A DNA stretch of 64,000 bases from Bacillus methanolicus MGA3. GTDB taxonomy: Bacteria; Bacillota; Bacilli; Bacillales; Cytobacillaceae. The notes below the pieces were generated by a model. That model saw only the letters and a program-made list of their open reading frames with translations. It was not told the origin of the DNA and made no database searches. The translations under genes and the position numbers were made by a program. This document shows, piece by piece, positions 18,134 through 28,001 of this stretch. The first letter of the stretch is position 1, and each line of letters opens with the position of its first letter. The stretch is from assembly GCF_000724485.1 (NCBI RefSeq), contig NZ_CP007739.1, positions 2,680,001 through 2,744,000 of the forward strand, written 5' to 3'.

Positions 18134-19669
18134 ATGAATGTACTAGCATTTTGGCTGTTCTTGATTATCGTCGGATTAACACTTGTTATTACGTATTATG
18201 CTGCTAAAAAAACGAAAACAACGAGTGATTTTTATACAGCTGACAGCAGGTTGACCGGGTGGCAAAACGGTCTTGCCATCGCCGGAGATTATATGTCAGC
18301 TGCCTCTTTCCTCGGAATTGCCGGGATGATTGCTCTTACAGGCTTCGATGGATTTTTTTACAGTATCGGTTTTCTAGTTGCCTACCTTGTTGTCCTGTAT
18401 TTCGTTGCAGAACCGCTGCGTAATCTTGGCAAATATACGTTGGCTGATATGATCACAGCCCGTTTCGATAATAAAAAAGTTCGCGGAGTTGCTGCCTTGA
18501 ATACAATGGCGATTTCCACCTTTTATATGATTGCCCAGCTAGTCGGAGCTGGTGGACTGATCAAGCTTTTGCTTGGAATTGATTATACTTATTCTGTTCT
18601 TATTGTTGGAATTTTGATGACTATTTACGTCGTGTTTGGCGGAATGACAGCTACAAGCTGGGTGCAAATTATTAAAGCCGTATTATTGATGATTGGTACT
18701 TTTATTATTTCCTTGATCGTTTTTTCCAAATTTGATTTTAATGTAATGAAAATGTTTACAGAAATGAAATCTGCAACTCCTTTGGGAGAATCGTTCCTTA
18801 ACCCTGGCAATAAGTTTAAAAACCCCCTCGATATGATATCGCTCAACCTTGCGCTTGTTTTGGGAACTGCTGGACTGCCGCACATTCTGATCCGTTTCTT
18901 TACGGTAAAGGATGCGATTACTGCACGAAAGTCAGTTGTTTACGCTACCTGGATCATTGGAATTTTTTATGTGATGACGATTTTCCTAGGATTCGGAGCA
19001 GCAGCATTCGTAGGATTTGATAAAATTACCGCTGCCGATGCTGGTGGAAACATGGCAGCACCGCTATTAGCCAAAGCTATAGGAGGAGATTTCTTATTTG
19101 CCTTCATTTCCGCAGTAGCTTTTGCCACTATCCTAGCGGTTGTTGCAGGTCTTGTTCTTTCTGCTGCATCAGCATTTGCCCATGATTTTTACAGCAATAT
19201 TATCCGCCGCGGCCAGGCAACGGAAAAAGAACAGGTTGTTGCGGCTCGCTGGGCATCAATCGGGGTGGCTGTCCTATCCATTTTACTAGCCCTTTTTGCT
19301 CAAAAATTGAATGTTGCCTTCCTTGTCGCATTGGCGTTTGCCGTTGCAGCCAGCGCGAACCTGCCCGTTATTTTGTTTACAATCTTTTGGAGAAGGTTTA
19401 ACACAGCAGGAGCGGTTACAGGGATGATGTTCGGTTTAATCAGTTCACTCGTTTTTGTAGCAATCGGTCCAAACGTATGGTCCCCTGAGGTTGGGAAAGC
19501 GATTCTTGTGGGCAAGCCTCTTTTCAACCTGGCAAATCCAGGAATTATCTCGATTCCGGTCGGATTTATCGGAGCGATCATGGGTACCCTGCTTTCCTCG
19601 AAAAAAGAAGATGCGAAAAAATTTGATGAAATTTTGGTGAAAGCAAATACCGGCGTTCATATTCAGTAA
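18134..19669 (+). CDS. Sodium:solute symporter, ActP/YwcA-like cation/acetate symporter
   Basis: The 511-residue protein has about 13 transmembrane helices and the SSS-family signature around ADSRLTGWQNGLAIAGDYMSAASFLG (opening cut into YTADSRLTGWQNG and IAGDYMSAASFLG), plus FDNKKVRGVAALNT. The first helices and GDYMSAASFLG segment are typical of ActP-type carriers for short carboxylates such as acetate or pyruvate. Substrate is inferred from the DUF485 partner and cannot be proven here. ATG 18134 follows AAAGGGGAAATTAGATTA. Confidence 0.85.
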   Translation: MNVLAFWLFLIIVGLTLVITYYAAKKTKTTSDFYTADSRLTGWQNGLAIAGDYMSAASFLGIAGMIALTGFDGFFYSIGFLVAYLVVLYFVAEPLRNLGKYTLADMITARFDNKKVRGVAALNTMAISTFYMIAQLVGAGGLIKLLLGIDYTYSVLIVGILMTIYVVFGGMTATSWVQIIKAVLLMIGTFIISLIVFSKFDFNVMKMFTEMKSATPLGESFLNPGNKFKNPLDMISLNLALVLGTAGLPHILIRFFTVKDAITARKSVVYATWIIGIFYVMTIFLGFGAAAFVGFDKITAADAGGNMAAPLLAKAIGGDFLFAFISAVAFATILAVVAGLVLSAASAFAHDFYSNIIRRGQATEKEQVVAARWASIGVAVLSILLALFAQKLNVAFLVALAFAVAASANLPVILFTIFWRRFNTAGAVTGMMFGLISSLVFVAIGPNVWSPEVGKAILVGKPLFNLANPGIISIPVGFIGAIMGTLLSSKKEDAKKFDEILVKANTGVHIQ

Positions 19670-19673
19670 AGAC

Positions 19674-19712
19674 AAAGGATGGAGATTGGAAAAACCTCCA
19701 TCCTTTTCCTTT
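19674..19712 (+). terminator. Terminator of the DUF485-symporter operon
   Basis: AAAGGATGGAG pairs with CTCCATCCTTT, followed by TCCTTTTTTG on the plus strand. Confidence 0.85.
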
Positions 19713-19760
19713 TTTGTTGGAGTGGTGCTATTCAAAAAAGATATTTACCTTTATCCAGAA

Positions 19761-20912
19761 CTATTGTTTACGTTCAGGATCCATCACTTCATCACTATTA
19801 AAAAAACGTGCCATAATATCTTTCTGCTGCCGCAACCCTATTCCATCAATATGCACCCGATCCATCATTGCATATTGGCTTGAAAACGATAAATAAGGAT
19901 TTGGCCCTACTGAACAAAAGATACTAAACCCATAATCTCTTAATGCTTGAAATTTAGGATCTCCCGGCAAAACACTGCTACCAAATGGATAGATGTAGAT
20001 ATTTGTTTTCCCGATCAATGATTCAACTTCTTTTTTCCATCTCTCCGTATCAGAACGCAAGGTACTCAGGCTTATTTTTCTTGTATTCAAGTGGCCGTAA
20101 CCATGAGATGCAAATTCCCAGCCATCTTTCTTTAGTTTATCAACCACTCTTTTCGCTTCCTCTTTTTCATGAGCATAATTTTTGTTCGTTAATTCATGGG
20201 TACGGTATCCCAGTATTCCCTCATAACCTGTTAATGCAATAATACCCTTTGCCCCGTTAAATGAAAAATCAGGATGCTCATTCACAAAAGAATTCAGTAT
20301 CGGAACGATTTCATTGTCTCGAGAGATGATTTCAGCCCCAGTTTTATCGTTTGAATAGGTAGCAAGTTCCCCGTCTTCATCTATTATTAATTTATACGCA
20401 TTACCGTTCTCTTTCATATATTGATAGTAATTTAGATCATCAACAGAAAGGATTAACGGTTTTTTGTTTTTGGGCAGTTTCAGTTCTTTCTTCGTTAACG
20501 TTACTTTTCCATTAATCTTCTGCTCTTGAAAGAGATCAGACATTTTAATTAGCACAAAATTTTTGCGGTACAATGAATCTATCATTTTTTTAAATTCTTT
20601 AACGGTCACAAAATAATCATCATAACCTTTTGACATCGCATCCCCATCAAAAGCTAATTTGGGATTAATAATAAGCGGATGAAAAAAGATATGCTCGATT
20701 GGTCCGTTGTAAACGACAAGCTCTTCCTTTGGATTTGCTTGCGGTGGAACCGGTACAGACTTAGGGTGTTCCTTATTATGCTCCGGCTTAGTCACATTGT
20801 CAGCATGATCCTCTACTTTGTTGTGGGTAGATACTTCATGATGGCTTGAACTGGAGCAGCTGGACAGAGGGATACATAACACTAAAATCAATATCATAAA
20901 GCTGTTCTTCAT
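19761..20912 (-). CDS. Polysaccharide deacetylase-like lipoprotein
   Basis: The 383-residue protein starts MKNSFMILILVLCIPLSSC, a type II signal peptide with lipobox LSSC and the acylated Cys at residue 19. A His/Lys/Glu-rich linker leads to a NodB-like domain. That domain has ILSVDDLNYY (motif 1, VDD for TFDD), ASHGYGHLNT (motif 2, His-x-x-x-His type) and a later YIYPFGS motif. It probably removes acetyl groups from an extracellular polysaccharide while anchored to the membrane. The chosen ATG 20912 has GAGGTG six bases upstream. The Asp-Asp pair and two His support activity, but the motifs are not textbook. Confidence 0.8.
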   Translation of the reverse strand: MKNSFMILILVLCIPLSSCSSSSHHEVSTHNKVEDHADNVTKPEHNKEHPKSVPVPPQANPKEELVVYNGPIEHIFFHPLIINPKLAFDGDAMSKGYDDYFVTVKEFKKMIDSLYRKNFVLIKMSDLFQEQKINGKVTLTKKELKLPKNKKPLILSVDDLNYYQYMKENGNAYKLIIDEDGELATYSNDKTGAEIISRDNEIVPILNSFVNEHPDFSFNGAKGIIALTGYEGILGYRTHELTNKNYAHEKEEAKRVVDKLKKDGWEFASHGYGHLNTRKISLSTLRSDTERWKKEVESLIGKTNIYIYPFGSSVLPGDPKFQALRDYGFSIFCSVGPNPYLSFSSQYAMMDRVHIDGIGLRQQKDIMARFFNSDEVMDPERKQ

Positions 20913-21058
20913 ACCCATCACCTCACATTTTTAGAAAACATTTTTTGCTGCAAAAAGGAATTTGACAAGAGTCTATTACTTATTTAACTTTACTCCCGTT
21001 CAATAAGCTTTATTCCATTAAATGGACCTTTTATGGAAATAAGGATAAAATTGAACAA

Positions 21059-21098
21059 ATAAAAAAGTCATCTAAAGTAAAAATACTCTAGATGACTT
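21059..21098 (-). terminator. Terminator of the ytwF unit
   Basis: AAGTCATCTA pairs with TAGATGACTT. On the minus strand it is followed by TTTTTTATTTG, downstream of ytwF. Confidence 0.8.
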
Positions 21099-21147
21099 CT
21101 TAGGAAAGAACTTTTTTATTTTAAAACACATCCGCTTTTCAGTGTAT

Positions 21148-21462
21148 TTACTTAAATTCCAGTTCTCCTGTCCATTCAATCATGCCGCCTACCATATTCC
21201 GGACCTTGAATCCTTGATCTTGTAAATAATAGCAAACAATTTCGCTGCGATGGGCGGCACGGCAAATAATGATGTACTCTTTCTCTTTATCAAAATAATC
21301 CAGGTTTTCCGGAATATCGCCCATTCGAATATGCTTTGCACCTGGAATTATCCCTTGAGCTACTTCATAATCTTCCCTTACATCAACCATTTCTAATTTT
21401 TCTCCGGCTTCGAGTTTCTTTTTCAATTCCTCCGGAGTAATGATTTCTATTCTTTCGATCAT
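21148..21462 (-). CDS. ytwF: Single-domain rhodanese (YtwF-like)
   Basis: A 104-residue cytosolic rhodanese domain with the VDVREDYEVAQGIIPGAKHI segment and a complete active-site loop ICRAAHRS, in which Cys carries the persulfide. It can transfer sulfane sulfur to thiol acceptors; the partner is unknown. ATG 21462 is preferred because AAAGGG lies five bases upstream; an in-frame GTG six bases earlier overlaps that site. It follows the DUF3267 gene with a 16-base gap, probably in one transcript. Confidence 0.85.
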   Translation of the reverse strand: MIERIEIITPEELKKKLEAGEKLEMVDVREDYEVAQGIIPGAKHIRMGDIPENLDYFDKEKEYIIICRAAHRSEIVCYYLQDQGFKVRNMVGGMIEWTGELEFK

Positions 21463-21478
21463 TATCACCCTTTCTTAC

Positions 21479-22021
21479 TTATTCATAAACAAAAAATTGA
21501 GGTTTCACTGGGTGATCCTTCACCAGTGCCTCATCCGGAAATTTTCGCAGTTTTATATAATAGGCAAAATCTCCCGCACAGCCGCCAATTAAAAACGCTC
21601 CAAGCACTGATAAAAACATGACATTAAAAATAATTCCCAATAGGAATGGAATAGCCCCTGTAATAAAAAAAGGCAGCATAAGAGCAATCCTCATTTCCTT
21701 TACTTTGATCACATTTTTACTTTGAGCATATGCAACGCCTTTTTTCCAATCAATACCCCAGACAATCTTATTCCAAGGAACTTTTCCGGCATACCGAAAA
21801 CCTATTATATGCATAATCTCATGTACAATAATACCAATTAAAAAACAAACAATAAAGAACAGCAAACTGCCAAGTGTAATTTGAAAGTCTGATTTGTTAT
21901 GAAGAAGTCCATGCATTATAGCTACAATGATGATCAAACCAATGGTTAAGGCAAATGAAGCGATTGTTACGGCCAAAACGGAAAAGGTCACGACAGTCTC
22001 ACGCATATTTTTAATTTCCAC
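21479..22021 (-). CDS. DUF3267 membrane zincin
   Basis: The 180-residue protein has four or five membrane helices, and the second ends in the zinc motif VHEIMH (His67, Glu68, His71). The distal GCAGDFAYYIKLRKFP contains an Asp that may be the third ligand. DUF3267 proteins are putative intramembrane or membrane metalloproteases of unknown substrate. The start is GTG 22021 behind GGGGGATAAA. Confidence 0.78.
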   Translation of the reverse strand: MEIKNMRETVVTFSVLAVTIASFALTIGLIIIVAIMHGLLHNKSDFQITLGSLLFFIVCFLIGIIVHEIMHIIGFRYAGKVPWNKIVWGIDWKKGVAYAQSKNVIKVKEMRIALMLPFFITGAIPFLLGIIFNVMFLSVLGAFLIGGCAGDFAYYIKLRKFPDEALVKDHPVKPQFFVYE

Positions 22022-22082
22022 TTTATCCCCCTGTTCATCTGTTTCCTTAAAAGACTATACGAAAAAAATTTCTGATTTGTTC

Positions 22083-22116
22083 CAAAAAAAATCCCCCGTA
22101 TTTGAAACCGGGGGAT
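22083..22116 (-). terminator. leuS terminator
   Basis: On the minus strand ATCCCCCG pairs with CGGGGGAT, followed by eight T residues, just downstream of leuS. Confidence 0.9.
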
Positions 22117-22123
22117 GAATATC

Positions 22124-24541
22124 TTAATTTGCGACAATATTTACCAGTTTTCCTGGTACAGCAATTACTTTGCGAATGGTTTTTCCATCAATTTGTTCTT
22201 TTATTTTATCATCGTTCATCGCTATTTGTTCTAATGATTCTTTCGTTGCATCAGCAGGTACTAAAAGTTTTGCCCTTACTTTTCCATTTACTTGGACAAC
22301 GATTTCAATTTCATCATCCACAAGCTTTGCTTCATCATATGCAGGCCAAGCTTCATAAGCAATCGTACCGCTGTGGCCAAGCTTTTCCCAAAGCTCTTCA
22401 GCAATATGCGGACATATTGGAGAAAGCAATTTCACAAAACCTTCCATATAAGCTTTCGGAAGAACGTCAGCTTTGTAAGCTTCGTTAATAAATACCATTA
22501 ATTGAGAAATCGCAGTATTAAAGCGCAAGCCTTCAAAGTCTTCCGTCACTTTTTTAACTGTTTGATGGTAAACTTTTTCAAGAGAATTAACATTTTGTGT
22601 TTCTTGAATTTTTGGATTGAGCGACCCGTCTTCTTCTACGAACAAGCGCCATACACGGTCAAGGAAACGGCGGGCACCATCCAATCCGTTCGTTGACCAG
22701 GCTTTAGAAGCGTCAAGCGGACCCATAAACATTTCATATAAACGGAGTGTATCAGCCCCGTGGCTTTCTACAATATCGTCCGGGTTGACAACATTCCCTC
22801 TTGATTTGCTCATTTTTTCATTATTTTCACCAAGAATCATACCTTGGTTATACAGCTTTTGGAATGGCTCTTTTGTTGGAACAACTCCAATATCATATAA
22901 AAATTTATGCCAGAAGCGTGCATATAGAAGATGAAGGACAGCGTGTTCTGCACCGCCGATGTAAATGTCAACCGGTAGCCATTCTTTGAGCTTTTCAGGA
23001 TCTGCTAACGCATTTTCGTTCCTTGGGTCAATATAACGTAAATAGTACCAGCAGCTTCCTGCCCATTGCGGCATTGTATTTGTTTCACGACGGCCTTTCT
23101 TTCCTGTCACTGGGTCAACAACATTTACCCATTCTTCGATGTTAGCGAGAGGCGATTCACCGGTGCCTGACGGTTTAATTTCTGTTGTTTTTGGAAGAGT
23201 TAGCGGCAGCTCTTCTTCCGGAACAGCCGTCATGGTGCCGTCTTCCCAATGAATGATAGGAATTGGCTCACCCCAATATCGCTGGCGGCTGAACAGCCAA
23301 TCACGAAGGCGGTATGTTACCTTCTTTGTACCGATTCCTTTTTCCTCAAGCCAGCTAATCATTTTATTGATTGCTTCTTCCTTATTTAGACCGTTAAGGA
23401 ATCCTGAGTTTATATGCTCTCCGTCTCCGGTATATGCTTCCTTCTCAATATTTCCGCCTGCAACTACTTCTTTAATTGGAAGACCAAATTTTTTCGCAAA
23501 TTCATAATCCCGCTCATCGTGGGCAGGCACTGCCATAATCGCACCTGTTCCATAGCTGGCGAGTACATAATCCGCAATCCAGATCGGCATTTTCTCGCCG
23601 TTAGCCGGATTGATTGCGTAAGCACCAGTAAATACTCCTGTTTTTTCCTTTGATAAATCAGTTCGCTCAAGATCGCTTTTGCTTTTGATTTGATCAATAT
23701 ACTTTTCAACTGCATCACGTTGTGAATCAGTTGTAATTTCTTTTACTAATGAGTGCTCAGGAGCAAGCACAGCGTAAGTTGCCCCAAATAGGGTATCAGG
23801 GCGTGTTGTAAATACAGTAAATGTGCCATCATGGCCTTCTAGATGAAAAGTAATTTCTGCACCTTCAGAACGGCCGATCCAGTTGCGCTGCATTTCTTTA
23901 ATGCTTTCCGGCCAATCTAATTCTTCTAAATCTTCTAGCAAGCGGTCAGCATAAGCAGTAATTTTCAGCATCCACTGTTTCATCGGACGGCGTTCAACCG
24001 GATGGCCGCCGCGCTCACTTTTCCCATCAATAACTTCCTCATTTGCCAAAACAGTTCCAAGAGCAGGGCACCAGTTAACAGGAACTTCATCAATATAAGC
24101 AAGCCCTTTTTCATAAAGTTTTAGAAAAATCCATTGTGTCCATTTATAATAGTCCGGATCAGTTGTATTTATTTCACGATCCCAATCATATGAAAATCCA
24201 AGCGATTTAATTTGGCGACGGAAATTTTCAATATTGTGTTTCGTGAATTCTGCCGGATCATTTCCCGTATCAAGGGCATACTGTTCAGCAGGCAATCCGA
24301 ATGCATCCCATCCCATCGGGTGAAGGACATTGTATCCCTGCATCCGCTTCATGCGCGACAAAATATCTGTAGCGGTATATCCTTCTGGATGGCCTACATG
24401 AAGCCCGGCACCTGAAGGATATGGAAACATATCGAGGGCATAAAATTTCCTTTTTCCTTTATCTTCGCTTGTTTTAAATGTTTTATTTTCTTCCCAATAT
24501 TTCTGCCATTTCTTTTCAATTTCCTGATGATTAAAGCTCAT
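22124..24541 (-). CDS. leuS: Leucyl-tRNA synthetase LeuS
   Basis: A class I synthetase of 805 residues that charges tRNA-Leu. The HIGH-type motif appears as HVGH (48-51) after PYPSGAGL. The CP1 editing domain includes the [12 protein letters not shown] threonine-rich region. KMSKSRGN lies near residue 575. ATG 24541 is favoured over the ATG two codons upstream because AGGAGG almost touches that upstream codon but lies seven bases before the chosen one; family members begin MSF. Expression is controlled by the T-box leader upstream. Confidence 0.97.
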   Translation of the reverse strand: MSFNHQEIEKKWQKYWEENKTFKTSEDKGKRKFYALDMFPYPSGAGLHVGHPEGYTATDILSRMKRMQGYNVLHPMGWDAFGLPAEQYALDTGNDPAEFTKHNIENFRRQIKSLGFSYDWDREINTTDPDYYKWTQWIFLKLYEKGLAYIDEVPVNWCPALGTVLANEEVIDGKSERGGHPVERRPMKQWMLKITAYADRLLEDLEELDWPESIKEMQRNWIGRSEGAEITFHLEGHDGTFTVFTTRPDTLFGATYAVLAPEHSLVKEITTDSQRDAVEKYIDQIKSKSDLERTDLSKEKTGVFTGAYAINPANGEKMPIWIADYVLASYGTGAIMAVPAHDERDYEFAKKFGLPIKEVVAGGNIEKEAYTGDGEHINSGFLNGLNKEEAINKMISWLEEKGIGTKKVTYRLRDWLFSRQRYWGEPIPIIHWEDGTMTAVPEEELPLTLPKTTEIKPSGTGESPLANIEEWVNVVDPVTGKKGRRETNTMPQWAGSCWYYLRYIDPRNENALADPEKLKEWLPVDIYIGGAEHAVLHLLYARFWHKFLYDIGVVPTKEPFQKLYNQGMILGENNEKMSKSRGNVVNPDDIVESHGADTLRLYEMFMGPLDASKAWSTNGLDGARRFLDRVWRLFVEEDGSLNPKIQETQNVNSLEKVYHQTVKKVTEDFEGLRFNTAISQLMVFINEAYKADVLPKAYMEGFVKLLSPICPHIAEELWEKLGHSGTIAYEAWPAYDEAKLVDDEIEIVVQVNGKVRAKLLVPADATKESLEQIAMNDDKIKEQIDGKTIRKVIAVPGKLVNIVAN

Positions 24542-24662
24542 TGTCATTCCTCCTGTTTACAGAATTATAATATCACTTCATTACGGTGAAATCTTTAAAA
24601 TTTGCTTTGTTAAGTAAGAGCACAACATTGTTTACCAACAATTTACAAGACCTATAAATATA

Positions 24663-24897
24663 AAAAACCTCTCATCCCAATAAGGGACGAGAGGATTATG
24701 TATAATTCTCCCGCGGTACCACCCACATTAGTGTGCATTACACACACTCACTTCATTATCCTTAACGCGGAAAACGGCAAGCATTACTTGATATTTCACA
24801 CTTGCAACTCAAAGGCGAGTTCATGATGTGCCCGGAAGGCTTGCACCAACCGCCAACTCTCTTAAACGGGCGAGTCCACCATTACTACTCCTTTTCA
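24663..24897 (-). promoter_or_regulatory. T-box riboswitch of leuS (CUC specifier)
   Basis: On the minus strand the leader has the conserved T-box core GGTGGTACCGCGG (24711-24723). A terminator follows, CCTCTCGTCCC pairing with GGGATGAGAGG, then TTTTTTATA (24663-24697). In Stem I, GAACTC presents CTC at 24817-24819, a leucine codon matching the downstream gene. Uncharged tRNA-Leu(GAG) is expected to stabilise the antiterminator. Confidence 0.93.
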
Positions 24898-24929
24898 TAG
24901 TCTTTTCTATATCAACTATAGTGCTATTG

Positions 24930-24978
24930 TAATAAAATTCCCTTCAGGATGCAAGTTTGCCTGCCCTGAAGGGAATTT
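24930..24978 (-). terminator. Terminator of the YttB-like MFS gene
   Basis: AAATTCCCTTCAGG (24935-24948) pairs perfectly with CCTGAAGGGAATTT (24965-24978). On the minus strand it is followed by TTATTACAAT. Confidence 0.7.
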
Positions 24979-25051
24979 CAATAGTTATTATATTATTAAT
25001 GTGTAGAAAAAGTATCAGGGACTCTTCAAAGACATTTATAGTGCTTGAAAT

Positions 25052-26239
25052 TTAAGAAGCATGCACCGTAAGCCTTTTAGCTTCTTTCAATTTCCGGTCA
25101 TAGATCATTGTTGTAATAATCGCTAAAATCAATAGGCCGATCATTACAGTAAAAAGCATAGACATGCCCAATGAATCCACTAAAATTCCGCCAAGCAGAG
25201 GCCCCAACATTCTTCCCCCCGTTGCCGTACTGTTCACGACTCCTTGGTAAAAGCCTTCCTTCCCTTTTGGCGCAAGCTGATCAGCTATCGTTGGAACTGC
25301 CGGCCAGACAAGCATTTCCCCGATTGTTAAAATGATCATCGCTGCCGAAAACATAATAAATTGCTCAGCACTTGAGGCGACCAAAAATGAAAGAATGAAA
25401 ATCACCATTCCAACAATCATTTGTGACTTTAATGATGTAATAAAACGTTTCACAACTTGACTGATCACTGGCTGCCCGATGACAATCAAGGCTCCGTTAA
25501 TTGTCCAAAGCAGACTGTACTGGTAAAGTGAAATATTTATTTCCTGAGTATAGGCAGCAATTGTTGACATCCATTGCACATATCCTACCCAGCAAAGCAA
25601 ATACCCTGCACAAAGAGTGAGTAGGGCATACCATTTTGTTTTACTTTGAATTTGGCTGTTTTCCTGCAATATCGACGTTTGCTTCCCTGAAAGAGTCTTA
25701 ATTCCACGGTAGCCAAATAAGGCGATGATCAGGAAAATAACAAACATCATGGCATTCGCGAAGAAGATTAGTTGAAATGAATAGGAAGCGACCATCCCAC
25801 CAAGTGCGGAACCTATGGCTACCCCAATATTTTGGGCAACGTATATCGCATTAAAAGCCTTTCTGCCCCCTTCTTTCCAAACAGCCCCAGCCATCGCATA
25901 CATGGAAGGGAAAACAATTCCTGAACCAATTCCAACTGTTGTTAAAAATACGGCATAAGGGATCCAACTATGCCAGATCGTTAACCCTATCAGGGATAAA
26001 ACGTTGATCGAAACTCCTATAATAATCGATTTGTAGCCGCCAATCTTATCAAAAAGATTGCCTCCAAACAGATTTCCTGCCACACTTGCTGCAGAATTCA
26101 ACATCAAGACTATTCCGGCTACTGACAAAGATTTACCTAAATGATCATGGATATAGATAGTGTTTAAAGGCCATAAAAAAGAAGAGCCTGTAACATTCAC
26201 TGCCATTCCAATCACCAGAAGCCATAAGGCACGAGGCAT
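25052..26239 (-). CDS. yttB: MFS transporter (YttB-like)
   Basis: The 395-residue protein has twelve predicted membrane helices in two halves. The MFS loop motif after helix 2 is present as GGNLFDKIGGYKS. The pattern is that of drug:H+ antiporter-type exporters; the substrate is unknown. Length and place after leuS fit yttB of B. subtilis, but symbol transfer is by position and general similarity only. ATG 26239 follows AAAGGAGCGTTCTTC. Confidence 0.75.
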   Translation of the reverse strand: MPRALWLLVIGMAVNVTGSSFLWPLNTIYIHDHLGKSLSVAGIVLMLNSAASVAGNLFGGNLFDKIGGYKSIIIGVSINVLSLIGLTIWHSWIPYAVFLTTVGIGSGIVFPSMYAMAGAVWKEGGRKAFNAIYVAQNIGVAIGSALGGMVASYSFQLIFFANAMMFVIFLIIALFGYRGIKTLSGKQTSILQENSQIQSKTKWYALLTLCAGYLLCWVGYVQWMSTIAAYTQEINISLYQYSLLWTINGALIVIGQPVISQVVKRFITSLKSQMIVGMVIFILSFLVASSAEQFIMFSAAMIILTIGEMLVWPAVPTIADQLAPKGKEGFYQGVVNSTATGGRMLGPLLGGILVDSLGMSMLFTVMIGLLILAIITTMIYDRKLKEAKRLTVHAS

Positions 26240-26362
26240 GAAGAACGCTCCTTTGCTATTGTGTTTATATTTCGTGTTCCAAAATAATTTTATTTCTTTT
26301 TAAAAAACAGTTCAATTAATATTTTTTACCCGGGGAATGAAGTAAATACTTTTTACGAGTAA

Positions 26363-26386
26363 AGCCCGCCATAAAGGCGGGCTGTT
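26363..26386. terminator. GC-rich stem-loop below the ytzC unit
   Basis: AGCCCGCC (26363-26370) pairs with GGCGGGCT (26376-26383) around ATAAA. T-richness is modest on both sides (GTTTTAT plus, TTTACTC minus). It probably ends the minus-strand ytzC/59-aa unit. Confidence 0.6.
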
Positions 26387-26566
26387 TTATGAAGACTGTT
26401 CCGGTTCAGGATGAAATTTTGATTTGACGGGTTGACCTCCGCTTTTTTCATAATTTTGCTTCGATTGTTTTATCGGATCAAAGTCTTTTCCAAGTTCTAG
26501 GTCTTGATTGTTCAAGCCATTTCTCGTTTTCTGTTCGGGATTATTTTGTTTCGTACGTTTTTTCAT
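26387..26566 (-). CDS. 59-residue hydrophilic protein overlapping ytzC
   Basis: Starts at ATG 26566, with GAGGAG nine bases upstream located inside ytzC, and ends at TAA 26387. It overlaps the last 26 bases of ytzC in another frame. The product is strongly polar (MKKRTKQNNPEQKTRNGLNN at the start), Lys/Gln/Asn/Pro-rich and probably disordered, reminiscent of small spore or stress proteins. I do not recognise a family with certainty. Good ribosome binding site, operon position and a stem-loop right after the stop support it being real. Confidence 0.65.
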   Translation of the reverse strand: MKKRTKQNNPEQKTRNGLNNQDLELGKDFDPIKQSKQNYEKSGGQPVKSKFHPEPEQSS

Positions 26567-26840
26567 GAAGCGGATGCTCCTCTCTTAGAAGAATCATATC
26601 GTTTTGCAGCTGTTGAAGCTGCAGCCTTTTTCGGTGAAGCTGTTCACGCTGCTGGGAATTTGCACTATGTGCAAGGTGTGTCAAATCGTTATAAGTTGTT
26701 TCCAATTGCTGCAATGCAGCTGTATAACCATCTTTGTCAAAATGCTGTTGTTTCTGGCCATCTTCGTAATGTTTTTGAGCTAATCGGATTGTATCCTCGC
26801 ATTGCTGAAGAAATCCTTCAACGGATTCACGTGTAGCCAT
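26541..26840 (-). CDS. ytzC: DUF2524 family protein YtzC
   Basis: A 99-residue, fully helical Gln-rich protein (MATRESVEGFLQQCEDTIR to EEHPLHEKTYETK) with a LAHSANSQQREQLHRKRLQLQQLQ segment typical of the YtzC family. No function is known. ATG 26840 follows a GGAGG-type site. It forms a two-gene unit with the overlapping 59-residue gene and is divergent from ytqA. Confidence 0.8.
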   Translation of the reverse strand: MATRESVEGFLQQCEDTIRLAQKHYEDGQKQQHFDKDGYTAALQQLETTYNDLTHLAHSANSQQREQLHRKRLQLQQLQNDMILLREEHPLHEKTYETK

Positions 26841-27035
26841 GATCGGTCCTCCTATAAATTATGCCATTATTGAAGCACTCGCTTCATCTCTTATTTTGTT
26901 CAGCTCCCCTTTTATTAAAACTGAACAACTTCGAGAATTACTGCCAATTCACTTGCAAGAATTTCATTTGGATAATTAATTTCTTCATGTTAAAATTTTT
27001 TTTATGTTAACTAAAGATAGCGAGAGGTGTCTGAT

Positions 27036-27998
27036 TTGAGTCAGAATAACCCATTTCCATATGCGAATGACGATAAACGTTACCATACATGGAATTACCA
27101 TTTACGCCAAGTTTTTGGCCATAAAGTTTTTAAAGTGGCTTTAGACGGAGGATTTGATTGCCCTAATCGCGACGGGACTGTAGCTTACGGAGGCTGCACA
27201 TTCTGCAGTGCTGCCGGATCCGGTGATTTTGCGGGAAACCGTGCAGATGAACTGGAAACCCAGTTCTTGAAAATTAAGGAAAAAATGCATCGAAAATGGA
27301 AAGACGGCAAATATTTGGCTTACTTCCAGGCATTCACAAATACCCATGCACCTGTGGAAATTTTAAGGGAAAAATATGAAACCGTATTAAAGCAAGAAGG
27401 AGTCGTCGGACTTTCGATTGCAACAAGACCTGACTGCCTTCCGGATGATGTTGTCGACTACTTGGCTGAGCTTAACGAGCGGACATATTTATGGGTAGAG
27501 CTCGGTCTTCAAACAGTTCATGAGCGCACTGCTATTTTGATTAACCGGGCCCACGATTATCAATGTTATGTCGAGGGAGTCAATAAACTTCGAAAACACG
27601 GAATCCGTGTTTGCTCGCATATCATTAACGGTTTACCGCTTGAAACTCCGGAAATGATGATAGAAACAGCGCGCGAAGTAGCAAAGCTGGATGTTCAGGG
27701 AATCAAAATTCATTTGCTTCATCTGTTAAAAGGCACTCCGATGGTAAAACAATATGAAAAAGGGATGCTTGAATTTCTCTCTTTTGAAGACTATGTTAAC
27801 TTAGTATGTGACCAGTTGGAGATTTTACCGCCTGAAATGATTATTCATCGAATTACGGGAGACGGACCGATTGATTTAATGATCGGACCAATGTGGAGCG
27901 TTAATAAATGGGAAGTTTTAAATGCAATTGATGATGAGCTGAAACGCCGGAACAGCTGGCAGGGCAAATATTACAAAAAAAGTTTGGTGGAGGCTTAA
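27036..27998 (+). CDS. ytqA: Radical SAM protein YtqA (MnmL-like tRNA modification)
   Basis: The 320-residue protein has an extended radical SAM cluster motif, CPNRDGTVAYGGCTFC, giving the Cys-x-x-Cys pair plus a distant Cys. It also has SIATRPDCLPDDV and LGLQTVHERT, typical of the Elp3-like/YtqA group. B. subtilis YtqA has been linked, together with YtqB, to completing mnm5s2U at the tRNA wobble position (MnmL/MnmM). That assignment is from memory of recent work. TTG 27036, with GAGAGG eight bases upstream, is preferred to GTG 27027, which directly abuts that site. ytqB follows after three bases. Confidence 0.85.
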   Translation: MSQNNPFPYANDDKRYHTWNYHLRQVFGHKVFKVALDGGFDCPNRDGTVAYGGCTFCSAAGSGDFAGNRADELETQFLKIKEKMHRKWKDGKYLAYFQAFTNTHAPVEILREKYETVLKQEGVVGLSIATRPDCLPDDVVDYLAELNERTYLWVELGLQTVHERTAILINRAHDYQCYVEGVNKLRKHGIRVCSHIINGLPLETPEMMIETAREVAKLDVQGIKIHLLHLLKGTPMVKQYEKGMLEFLSFEDYVNLVCDQLEILPPEMIIHRITGDGPIDLMIGPMWSVNKWEVLNAIDDELKRRNSWQGKYYKKSLVEA

Positions 27999-28001
27999 AG
28001 C

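Noticed and set aside
26504..26836. Plus-strand frame opposite ytzC (110 codons)
   Set aside because: ytzC has a family match and ribosome binding site; the opposite frame has neither.
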